Source of the DNA: Allocoleopsis sp036703385
GTDB taxonomy: Bacteria; Cyanobacteriota; Cyanobacteriia; Cyanobacteriales; Coleofasciculaceae
Reading direction: 5' to 3'
Length of the DNA stretch: 6,270 nt
NCBI RefSeq assembly: GCF_036703385.1
Contig: NZ_DATNPA010000448.1
Span: forward strand, 1-6,270
The translations under genes and the position numbers were made by a program. The first letter of the stretch is position 1, and each line of letters begins with the position of its first letter. A model generated the notes under the pieces. It worked only from the letters and a program-made list of their open reading frames with translations. It had not been told where the DNA came from and did no database searches. Positions 1 through 4,921 of the stretch are shown here, in pieces.

Positions 1-1
1 C

Positions 2-619
2 GACGAAATCGAAAAAGCTCACCCCGATGTCTTCAACATGTTGTTGCAACTTTTGGATGATGGTCGCTTGACCGATGCTCAAGGTCGCACGGTTGACTTT
101 AAGAACACGTTGATTATTATGACCTCTAACATCGGGTCTAAGGTGATTGAAAAAGGTGGCAGTAGCTTCGGTTTTGAATCCTCCGGCAATGAATCAGAGT
201 CTCGATACCTCCGCATCCGGGATAAGGTGAATGAAGACCTGAAAGGTTCCTTCCGTCCTGAGTTCCTCAATCGCCTGGATGAGATTATCGTCTTCCGTCA
301 GTTGACCAGGGATGAGGTGAAGCAAATCGCCGACCTCATGCTGCGAGACATCTCCACACGTCTGCTTGAGCAAGGCATCGCGTTGGAAGTCACGGAACGC
401 TTCAAAGACCGCTTAGTGGACGAAGGTTACGACCCTAGCTATGGTGCCAGACCTTTACGTCGAGCCATTATGCGCCTTCTCGAAGATAGCTTAGCTGAGG
501 CGATGCTATCCGGTGAAGTTAGCGATGGCGATACCGCGCTGATTGATGTCGATGAGAATGGTCAGGTGAAAGTATTACCGAGTCAACCCAGGGAGTTGTT
601 TCTCCAAGGTGTTGGTTAA
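2..619 (+). CDS. clpC: ATP-dependent Clp protease ATP-binding subunit ClpC, C-terminal part (5' end outside window)
   Basis: This is a Hsp100/AAA+ unfoldase that feeds proteins to the ClpP/ClpR peptidase in the cytosol. The open frame runs in from the left edge, so the 205 residues seen are only the end of the second ATPase domain (D2). Visible in order: the D2 Walker B segment DEIEKAHPDVFN (fragment residues 1-12), sensor-1 region IIMTSN (38-43), a flexible loop with SSFGFE around residues 54-59, the arginine-finger segment FRPEFLNRLDE (84-94), and sensor 2 in GYDPSYGARPLRRAI (142-156), followed by the small C-terminal subdomain. The FGF tripeptide sits where ClpP-binding unfoldases carry their [L/I/V]GF loop. 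That loop and the tail favour ClpC over the non-proteolytic ClpB. ClpC is essential or near-essential in cyanobacteria. A hairpin terminator follows 33 bases after the stop, so this is probably the end of its transcript. Confidence 0.96.
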   Translation, partial: DEIEKAHPDVFNMLLQLLDDGRLTDAQGRTVDFKNTLIIMTSNIGSKVIEKGGSSFGFESSGNESESRYLRIRDKVNEDLKGSFRPEFLNRLDEIIVFRQLTRDEVKQIADLMLRDISTRLLEQGIALEVTERFKDRLVDEGYDPSYGARPLRRAIMRLLEDSLAEAMLSGEVSDGDTALIDVDENGQVKVLPSQPRELFLQGVG

Positions 620-652
620 AACGTCCCCAATCTGCCTCCGGGCATTATCAGG

Positions 653-697
653 AAATATCCGCTCTCTGAGTATCAATATAGGGGAGCGGATATTTTT
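653..697 (+). terminator. Rho-independent-type terminator of clpC
   Basis: A perfect 12-pair inverted repeat (AAATATCCGCTC at 653-664 with GAGCGGATATTT at 684-695) has a 19-base loop, and its 3' arm runs into TTTTT (693-697). It starts 33 bases after the clpC stop codon and points the right way. The lower stem is A/T-rich but the upper stem is GC-rich. Confidence 0.75.
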
Positions 698-885
698 ATG
701 AACTTTTCAGAGCCTCTGCCTTCCACCTTTTGCTATCAGAAGACTAGCTGTAATACAGACATTCTCAAATCCGGTAGGTTATCAGCTTTTTTTGGTGTAC
801 TCATAGTTACAAATATTGATGTGCTAGCTTCACCGCTGACTCATGGCTAATGATGAAAAACTTAATACTTGAAAGAACCGAAAAG
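698..885. other. Intergenic stretch with no recognised element
   Basis: Between the clpC terminator and the promoter of the riboswitch transcript I see no convincing gene, RNA or repeat. An open frame of about 50 codons begins with ATG at 698, but it starts at the U-tract of the terminator, has no RBS and gives a composition without family resemblance. It is left uncalled. Confidence 0.5.
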
Positions 886-915
886 TTGAAAAAAGGTGCA
901 ATACAGGTGTAATAT
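886..915 (+). promoter_or_regulatory. Sigma-70-like promoter of the riboswitch transcript
   Basis: TTGAAA (886-891) and TAATAT (910-915) are separated by 18 bases, close to the cyanobacterial group 1 sigma consensus. A start near 922 would put the riboswitch aptamer within about 20 bases of the 5' end, where such leaders usually lie. It comes from matching by eye; no start site has been mapped. Confidence 0.55.
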
Positions 916-939
916 AAAAGATAATCTTTAATGAATGTG

Positions 940-1086
940 GGTAGCCTAATCCGGTCTGGTAAATGTAATCCTTTCAGTAGTCAAACGCCAGACTTCGGAG
1001 CGGAGGAACCAAATATTGGGGCGAATCTTATCTTTTAAGAGAGACACCTTCCAGCCTTAGCCCGTCAGCTAACTCCGTAGGCAATG
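940..1086 (+). promoter_or_regulatory. c-di-AMP riboswitch (ydaO/yuaA class) aptamer
   Basis: The conserved blocks of this aptamer class are all present in order: GTAGCCTAATCC (941-952), CGGAGGAACCA (1001-1011), TTGGGGCGAATC (1016-1027) and GTCAGCTAACTCCGTAGGC (1064-1082). They line up nearly base for base with the Thermoanaerobacter tengcongensis aptamer as I remember it (GCCGAATCC, CGGAGGAACC, TTGGGG, CAGCTAACTCCG, AGGCAAT). The variable arm after the first block closes with a 6-pair helix, GTCTGG (954-959) with CCAGAC (988-993). Closing helix P1 (941-946 with 1080-1085) is short and has one A-A mismatch, so it may depend on ligand for stability. The class binds cyclic di-AMP and usually turns expression off; in other bacteria it controls potassium and osmolyte transporters and cell-wall hydrolases. 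Here the next gene is the 63-codon ORF at 1229. Confidence 0.95.
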
Positions 1087-1228
1087 GGAGGAGTACCATC
1101 GACACAAGCTTTTTTAAGCCGTAGTCTTTGCAATCTCCTAAGCGAATGTCACTGTAATAAAAGTGGCAGAGAATGGCTATTGCCTGACCCACCTCGCAAA
1201 CCGTTACAGATTAGTGGAGGTTAGGACG
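1087..1228 (+). promoter_or_regulatory. Leader / candidate expression platform of the c-di-AMP riboswitch
   Basis: This is 142 bases between the aptamer and the small gene. There is no clear intrinsic terminator: the six-T run (1110-1115) is flanked only by GCTT/AAGC. Two pairings suggest control of translation instead. First, 1177-1186 can pair with the 3' side of P1 (1078-1087) over ten positions, two of them G-U, which would compete with P1. Second, ACCTC (1191-1195) can pair with GAGGT (1217-1221), covering the RBS, with a further CCT (1183-1185) to AGG (1223-1225). The second pairing shares 1183-1185 with the first, so the two would compete. Both were found by eye and are a model only. 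Confidence 0.45.
1216..1220 (+). promoter_or_regulatory. Shine-Dalgarno sequence that sets the start at 1229
   Basis: GGAGG lies 8 bases before the ATG at 1229. The alternative upstream GTG at 1163 in the same frame has no such sequence, so the shorter protein is preferred. Confidence 0.7.
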
Positions 1229-1420
1229 ATGATTTATAGACAATGGAATTTGTTCACCAGAAAAGAAGGGAATTATATTGCCGTTGACTTCACTGACCCG
1301 GACGGGAAGGTATACAGTGAACCGTTCTGTTTTTACACGCTTGATGAGGCTTTATATTACGGGAAATTGTGCATTGATCGCTTCATTCGTACCAGAATGT
1401 TGCAGCCCAAACAAAGTTAA
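1229..1420 (+). CDS. Small protein of unknown function behind a c-di-AMP riboswitch
   Basis: The 63-residue product matches no family I recognise. It reads as a short cytosolic protein with no signal peptide or membrane segment. An N-terminal, probably beta-rich part rich in aromatics (MIYRQWNLFTRKEGNYIAVDF) leads to a DPDG turn (23-26), then YSEPFCFYTLDEA (29-41) and a likely amphipathic C-terminal helix (about 38-57) ending in a basic tail. Two cysteines (34, 48) form no metal motif. The start was chosen from GGAGG eight bases upstream; a GTG at 1163 would add 22 residues without RBS support and would run through the proposed leader pairings. Position after a complete c-di-AMP aptamer predicts control by that messenger, so a role in osmotic, potassium or envelope homeostasis is a fair guess, but it rests on context alone. 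The next gene is on the opposite strand, so it appears to be monocistronic. Confidence 0.7.
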   Translation: MIYRQWNLFTRKEGNYIAVDFTDPDGKVYSEPFCFYTLDEALYYGKLCIDRFIRTRMLQPKQS

Positions 1421-1506
1421 GCGTCCTCCAAATAATGCTCCTGATAGCCGAGGGATAGACGGCTTCAGTTCTTGAGTAAAAAAACATATCTTTACATGGA
1501 CAATGA

Positions 1507-1554
1507 GGCTTGACTCAATCATCACCAGTCAAGCCAACAGATGATGAATTGAGT
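1507..1554. repeat. Two overlapping, mutually exclusive hairpins
   Basis: GGCTTGACT (1507-1515) pairs perfectly with AGTCAAGCC (1527-1535) around an 11-base loop. Alternatively ACTCAATCATCA (1513-1524) pairs with TGATGAATTGAGT (1542-1554) over 12 pairs with one bulged base. The left arms share 1513-1515 and the second left arm fills the loop of the first, so both cannot form at once. Neither is followed by a T-run. Possible roles are a terminator region, an RNA processing site or a worn short interspersed repeat; the sequence does not decide between them. Confidence 0.5.
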
Positions 1555-1578
1555 TTGCTCCTACTTGGTTGACAATGC

Positions 1579-1614
1579 GCGATCGCACTCCAGAGACACC
1601 GTGCGATCGCTTTT
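1579..1614 (+). terminator. Hairpin of two inverted HIP1 sites, likely terminator at the convergent junction
   Basis: GCGATCGCAC (1579-1588) and GTGCGATCGC (1601-1610) form a perfect 10-pair stem with a 12-base loop followed by TTTT (1611-1614). It ends four bases before the stop codon of the leftward DoxX gene. The T-run gives it polarity for rightward transcripts coming from the small gene; the other side has no T-run. Each arm contains the HIP1 octamer. Further copies lie at 2091-2098, 2691-2698, 4427-4434 and 5965-5972, two of them inside the NDH-2 gene and one inside the 68-codon gene. Confidence 0.55.
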
Positions 1615-1618
1615 ACTT

Positions 1619-2029
1619 TCAAAGTTCAGAAGAGCTTCTAGGTTGGCTCGACAAACTGGTTCGTGCGTCCAAACTCACTGCACCGGCTCCAGCGTAATAC
1701 ACCATCAATAATCCACCAATCAGCCCTAAATTTTTAAGAAAAGCGATCGTCTCTTTTGGGTTAGCCCAAAAATCGTGAAAAACCAGGGTAGTAGGAATCA
1801 AGAACAGGATTAACAAAATCGCTCCCCAACGGACTTTGTAACCAAGTAATAGGGATATTGCTCCGATTAATTGAAAAACAATGTTACCCAGCAGCATCAG
1901 ACCAGGCAGTGGCAATCCCCTAGCAGCAATCATCTGCTGGGTAGCTGAAAATCCCGTAATATTTTTTATGCCACCGTATAGGAATATCAAAGACAGGCAA
2001 ATCCGTGCTGCAAGTGGAATGTAATTCAT
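1619..2029 (-). CDS. DoxX family integral membrane protein
   Basis: The 136-residue protein has four hydrophobic segments (about 5-22, 43-63, 68-85 and 99-116), the size and layout of the DoxX family. Typical features are the N-terminal RICLSLIFLYGGIKNITGF, a GLPLPG turn (38-43) before helix 2, and HDFWANP (85-91) before the last helix. It should sit in the cytoplasmic or thylakoid membrane. Known relatives include the DoxD/DoxX subunits of archaeal thiosulfate:quinone oxidoreductase and a mycobacterial DoxX in a membrane redox complex; most cyanobacterial members have no assigned role. The ATG is separated by one base from the stop of the NDH-2 gene, and AGGTGA lies just upstream within that gene, so translation is probably coupled. 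This context favours a quinone- or redox-linked partner of NDH-2 (inference). The polar Ser-rich tail (about 124-136) is probably disordered. Confidence 0.9.
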   Translation of the reverse strand: MNYIPLAARICLSLIFLYGGIKNITGFSATQQMIAARGLPLPGLMLLGNIVFQLIGAISLLLGYKVRWGAILLILFLIPTTLVFHDFWANPKETIAFLKNLGLIGGLLMVYYAGAGAVSLDARTSLSSQPRSSSEL

Positions 2030-2030
2030 G

Positions 2031-3311
2031 TCAAATCACCTTGATATCATGTCGGCTAAATGTCGATTGGGGAAGAATTAGACATACAAAGCGATCGCCA
2101 AATAGGTAATCACAAACCCAACTGATGACCACTAGCAGACTGTTGCGTAAGCCAGGGAGATAATAAATATGGATACCTAGCCAGAGAAACCAGGCGGGAA
2201 AGCCGATTAAGGTCAGCTTCTCAGTTTGCGCGACACCTGCATTGCGTGCAATAATTGCCGCCCGACCTTTGTCCTTGTAGCGAAAGGGTTGAGGGGATAG
2301 TCCACGCAACCGCCGCTTGATATTATTTGCAACAGATGCCCCTTGTTGGATAGCGACGGGGGCGACAGCTGGCAGAGGTTGTCCCTTGTACTCTACATCC
2401 GCCACATCACCGATCGCATAAACCTGTGGTTGATTGGGTAACTGGAGAGTTGGGAGAACCGCAACTTTCCCCTTGGTAGATGGGAACAGTTCTCCAGTGG
2501 GAGGGGGTAAAGTCGCCTCTACGCCTGCTGTCCAGATAATCGTTTCTGCAAAGATAGTCGTACCATCTTGGAGATGTACCGCATTGGGAGTAACTTGGCT
2601 AACTTTGGCCTGTAGGTGAACTTTAACCCCTCTAATTCGTAGCTGCTTTTGCGTATAGTCACCCAGGCGCTGAGGGAACTCGGCGAGTAAGCGATCGCCA
2701 GATTGCAAAAGTATCACCCGCACCTGCTGCAAATCGAGTGTTGGATAATCTTTGACCAGAGGGCCATGAATCAGCTCAATTAAGGCACCCGCTAATTCTA
2801 CGCCCGTTGACCCACCCCCCACAATCACGAACGTCAATAGCTGCTGGCGTTGTGTTGACTCTTTTTCCCTTACGGCTTGCTCGAAGCAGGAGAAGATATG
2901 GTTGCGTAACGCAACAGCTTCTTCCAAAGTTTTCATCGGGAAGGTATATTCCCTCGCACCCGGTACTCCTAGATATTGGGATTGACTTCCTGTAGCCAAA
3001 ATCAAGAAGTCGTAAGAAATTGCAGAGTCATCTGTTTCCACAACTCGTTCGGCAAAATCAATCCGCTTTACCTCAGCCATCATGAAACGAGCATTCGGTA
3101 TCCGCCGCAATACTCGGCGTACTGGGTAGGCAATTTGTTCCGGTTCCAGTTCCGCTACGGCTACCTGATACAGCAGAGGAACAAAGGTATGGTAGTTGTT
3201 GCGGTCAATCAGTAGGATTTCGACTCCAGAACGAGCCAACAACTGCGCTGCCTTTAAGCCACCAAAACCAGCTCCGACAATGACGACGCGAGGGCTTCTA
3301 GACACCGTCAT
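2031..3311 (-). CDS. Type II NAD(P)H:quinone oxidoreductase (NDH-2), FAD-dependent
   Basis: This single-subunit, non-proton-pumping enzyme moves electrons from NAD(P)H through FAD to plastoquinone or a related quinone. Its 426 residues show the usual two-dinucleotide-binding-domain plan: FAD site VVIVGAGFGGLKAA (9-22), ATG motif LILATGS (103-109), NAD(P)H site FVIVGGGSTGVELAG (161-175), second FAD motif VYAIGDVAD (297-305), quinone-pocket motif APVAIQQGASVA (317-328), and a C-terminal membrane-associating amphipathic region (about 365-406, with GIHIYYLPGLRN). At the end of the second strand of the NAD(P)H domain the sequence is VILLQSGD (199-206), so a Gln (203) stands where NADH-specific members commonly have an acidic residue. 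It resembles cyanobacterial Ndb proteins, but I cannot assign NdbA, NdbB or NdbC. No clear RBS precedes the ATG, and upstream in-frame stops rule out an N-terminal extension. It is co-directional with DoxX, one base apart. Confidence 0.95.
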   Translation of the reverse strand: MTVSRSPRVVIVGAGFGGLKAAQLLARSGVEILLIDRNNYHTFVPLLYQVAVAELEPEQIAYPVRRVLRRIPNARFMMAEVKRIDFAERVVETDDSAISYDFLILATGSQSQYLGVPGAREYTFPMKTLEEAVALRNHIFSCFEQAVREKESTQRQQLLTFVIVGGGSTGVELAGALIELIHGPLVKDYPTLDLQQVRVILLQSGDRLLAEFPQRLGDYTQKQLRIRGVKVHLQAKVSQVTPNAVHLQDGTTIFAETIIWTAGVEATLPPPTGELFPSTKGKVAVLPTLQLPNQPQVYAIGDVADVEYKGQPLPAVAPVAIQQGASVANNIKRRLRGLSPQPFRYKDKGRAAIIARNAGVAQTEKLTLIGFPAWFLWLGIHIYYLPGLRNSLLVVISWVCDYLFGDRFVCLILPQSTFSRHDIKVI

Positions 3312-3384
3312 GGGTTTTGTTAAGAGTTATTGACAATGATTCTGATGACTTAAGAATTTCTATTGCACCTCCCGAAAGATAGAT

Positions 3385-3573
3385 TTATGTCAATAGTCGG
3401 TCTCGATCTGAATATGCATGTTCATCCTCAAATAATCCCTTACCATTGAGCAGTTGACAAACCATAGTTCCACTCCAGGCTAAAGTAGATAGAGTTTGAA
3501 TCAGCAAAAGAAGTGGAATGGTTACCACCGCAACAAGTAGACAGCAGGCTATGATCGCAGATTTTTCGGACAT
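3385..3573 (-). CDS. Possible small single-pass membrane protein
   Basis: The 62-residue reading frame begins MSEKSAIIACC and has one strong hydrophobic segment (about 6-28), then a short linker and a polar, acidic C-terminal tail (GLFEDEHAYSDRDR, 46-59). That pattern is unusual for a random frame and suggests a one-helix membrane protein with a soluble tail. I recognise no family. It lies 73 bases upstream of the NDH-2 gene on the same strand, so it could be a leader gene of that unit or a small partner of the membrane enzymes. Against it: there is no RBS before the ATG, and the two cysteines (10-11) do not make a good lipobox. It could also be an accidental frame in the upstream region of the NDH-2 gene. 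Confidence 0.4.
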   Translation of the reverse strand: MSEKSAIIACCLLVAVVTIPLLLLIQTLSTLAWSGTMVCQLLNGKGLFEDEHAYSDRDRLLT

Positions 3574-3932
3574 GTTCGCTGACTTGAATTGGTAATTGAG
3601 TATGCGCTATCTCGGCGAATTCCTATCAAACAGCTATTGACAAAACTCCCGATTCATTCTATTGGATATCTTAAACTCTGCTTCCAGCACTATCAAAATC
3701 AGAATGAGCTGGTTAGCAGTTCTAGTTTCATAACCCCTAATCTTTATCTAAGTTCAAATTTTTTGATTAGGAGGAGCAACCCCTATCCCCGTTATTAAAC
3801 TTTTCGGCTAAAAGAATCCAATCCTTTTACCAATCAGGCTTAGACATCATGAGGTGCCGACGAAGCGCAATAAAAATTAACATTTGCCTTGTAGAATTAT
3901 GGCGGCACTTATGCAGGCAGGATTGAAGTGAA
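3574..3932. other. Divergent intergenic region, no gene recognised
   Basis: These 359 bases separate leftward and rightward genes, so promoters for both are expected. I see TTGACA at 3637-3642 on the plus strand, 17 bases before TATTGG, which is a weak candidate. There is a 7-pair inverted repeat, CCTAATC (3736-3742) with GATTAGG (3765-3771), and an 8-pair one, AGGTGCCG (3852-3859) with CGGCACTT (3903-3910), both with long loops. An open frame from a TTG at 3589 has no RBS and an unconvincing composition. None of these is strong enough to call separately. Confidence 0.5.
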
Positions 3933-4121
3933 ATGCAAAATACAGCCGAATACATTTGCGCTTACTGTGGAGAACCGAATTTAACCTTTGTTGATCTGAG
4001 TGCCGGAGGGCAGCAGTCCTATGTTGAAGATTGTCAGGTTTGTTGCCGCCCAAATATCTTATATGTGCGGATTGATGAAGACACTCTCGATATTGAGATT
4101 GACAGCGAATATGAAGGTTGA
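3933..4121 (+). CDS. CPXCG-motif cysteine-rich small protein
   Basis: The product is 62 residues with CAYCG (9-13) and CQVCCRP (34-40). This is the paired CxxC pattern of the CPXCG cysteine-rich family, presumed to bind one zinc in a ribbon-like fold; the first knuckle reads C-A-Y-C, not C-P-x-C. Between the pairs lie a short strand and the FVDLSAGGQQSYVEDC stretch, typical of the cyanobacterial members. The C-terminal third is strongly acidic (IDEDTLDIEIDSEYEG). The function is unknown; small cytosolic zinc ribbons of this size often bind a protein or nucleic acid, but nothing here shows which. The ATG follows GAAGTGAA, a weak RBS. It stands alone, with a hairpin 36 bases after its stop. Confidence 0.92.
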   Translation: MQNTAEYICAYCGEPNLTFVDLSAGGQQSYVEDCQVCCRPNILYVRIDEDTLDIEIDSEYEG

Positions 4122-4156
4122 GAAAGTCTTTTAAATAGGAGTCATTTGTTGACAAA

Positions 4157-4186
4157 ACCCTCTCGTTCTCAGGTTATCGAGAGGGT
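4157..4186. terminator. Hairpin after the CPXCG gene, possible terminator
   Basis: ACCCTCTCG (4157-4165) pairs perfectly with CGAGAGGGT (4178-4186) over 9 GC-rich pairs with a 12-base loop. It lies 36 bases after the CPXCG stop. No T-run follows on the plus strand; on the minus strand the stem runs into TTTTG. It may stop or stabilise the upstream transcript, but a standard terminator is only weakly supported. Confidence 0.4.
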
Positions 4187-4296
4187 GTAAACAATGATTA
4201 GGATGCTTTGTTCGCATAACCTGAGTCTAATGAACTATTGTGAATAATCTGTGAAATGGTTTGTGGTCACTTCGCTGAAACAATTGAGTAAAATTG

Positions 4297-4312
4297 TGTA
4301 ACTAACTGTACA
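4297..4312 (+). promoter_or_regulatory. NtcA-like binding site upstream of yjbQ
   Basis: TGTA (4297-4300), eight bases, then TACA (4309-4312) fits the extended consensus of the cyanobacterial nitrogen regulator NtcA (core GTA-N8-TAC). It sits inside a larger imperfect palindrome (4296-4323), where 11 of 14 positions are symmetric. A -10-like TATGAA at 4337-4342 lies 25 bases from the TAC core, slightly beyond the usual spacing of about 22. The core triplets alone would occur about once by chance in a window this size; the longer match is rarer. Confidence 0.35.
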
Positions 4313-4464
4313 AATACTTACACCTGAGATTGAATGTATGAATTGTGCTTCAATCCTTATTTAGTACTGCTTTTTTAACACGCTGTGCAATTATACAAGC
4401 GATTGCCCAAAGAACAGCGCTCTCATGCGATCGCACAATTGCCCCTCTATACTCAACTCAGATC

Positions 4465-4881
4465 ATGGTTCATCAAGAGCAAATTCAGCTTTCCACCAAT
4501 TGTCATGGACACATGCATGACATTACTGATAAGGTCAATGCCATTGTCAAGAAATCGGGTATCAAAACGGGAATGGCTCACATCTTCAATATTGGTAGTA
4601 CGGCCTCTGTTGGTACGATTGAGTTTGAGCCAGGACTGCAACGGGACTTACCGGAAATCTTAAATAAGCTGATTCCACCCAGTCGGGAATACGGTCACGA
4701 GCAGATGTGGCATGATGGCAACGGACATTCTCACCTGCAAGCGACTTGGTTGGGGCCTTCGCTAACCGTGCCTGTGAAAAATGGCAAGCTAGAGTTAGGC
4801 ACTTGGCAACAAATCTTCCATCTCGAATGTGATATTAAGCCACGTCAACGAAATATTGTTGTGACGATTTATGGAGAGTAG
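4465..4881 (+). CDS. yjbQ: YjbQ/UPF0047 family protein (secondary thiamine-phosphate synthase type)
   Basis: The product is 138 residues, the normal length of the single-domain YjbQ/UPF0047 family. Recognisable stretches are the N-terminal DITDKVNAIVKKSGIKTG (19-36), GSTASVGTIEFEPGL (44-58), HDGNGHSHLQATWLGPS (83-99) with the conserved histidines, VPVKNGKLELGTWQQI (102-117), and the end ECDIKPRQRNIVVTIYGE (121-138). Some members carry a weak thiamine-phosphate synthase activity, hence the usual name; the true physiological role in cyanobacteria is uncertain. The frame is open 40 codons further upstream (to a GTG at 4345), but that extension shows no family similarity and includes a HIP1 site, so the ATG at 4465 is used. 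A clear RBS is lacking. A possible NtcA site lies about 150 bases before the start. xisH begins 40 bases after the stop. Confidence 0.9.
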   Translation: MVHQEQIQLSTNCHGHMHDITDKVNAIVKKSGIKTGMAHIFNIGSTASVGTIEFEPGLQRDLPEILNKLIPPSREYGHEQMWHDGNGHSHLQATWLGPSLTVPVKNGKLELGTWQQIFHLECDIKPRQRNIVVTIYGE

Positions 4882-4921
4882 CAGGATGTGGGAGAGGAGT
4901 ATAGCGATAAGTTGAACTCCT

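Noticed and set aside
698..850. Open frame of about 50 codons starting with ATG just after the clpC terminator stem
   Set aside because: No RBS, it starts at the terminator U-tract, there is no family resemblance, and the real promoter for the next transcript lies downstream of it.
1163..1228. GTG-initiated longer form of the small riboswitch-controlled protein
   Set aside because: No RBS before the GTG, whereas the ATG at 1229 has GGAGG eight bases upstream. The extra residues come from leader RNA with proposed structure.
1278..1475. 65-codon frame overlapping the small gene in another frame
   Set aside because: It is a shadow of the gene at 1229, with no RBS and no plausible protein character.
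3589..3798. 69-codon frame in the divergent intergenic region
   Set aside because: It starts with TTG and has no RBS. The composition (Ser, Asn and Tyr runs) looks like translated A/T-rich non-coding DNA.
3877..4155. 92-codon frame antisense to the CPXCG gene
   Set aside because: The plus strand encodes a clear zinc-ribbon family member; the antisense frame is incidental.
4149..4177. TTGACA promoter-like box downstream of the CPXCG gene
   Set aside because: The matching -10 (GGTTAT) is poor, and the region is occupied by a 9-pair hairpin that better explains the sequence.
4345..4464. 40-residue N-terminal extension of YjbQ
   Set aside because: The family starts at the ATG at 4465 and has a normal length of 138 residues from there. 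The upstream part contains a HIP1 site and no conserved sequence.
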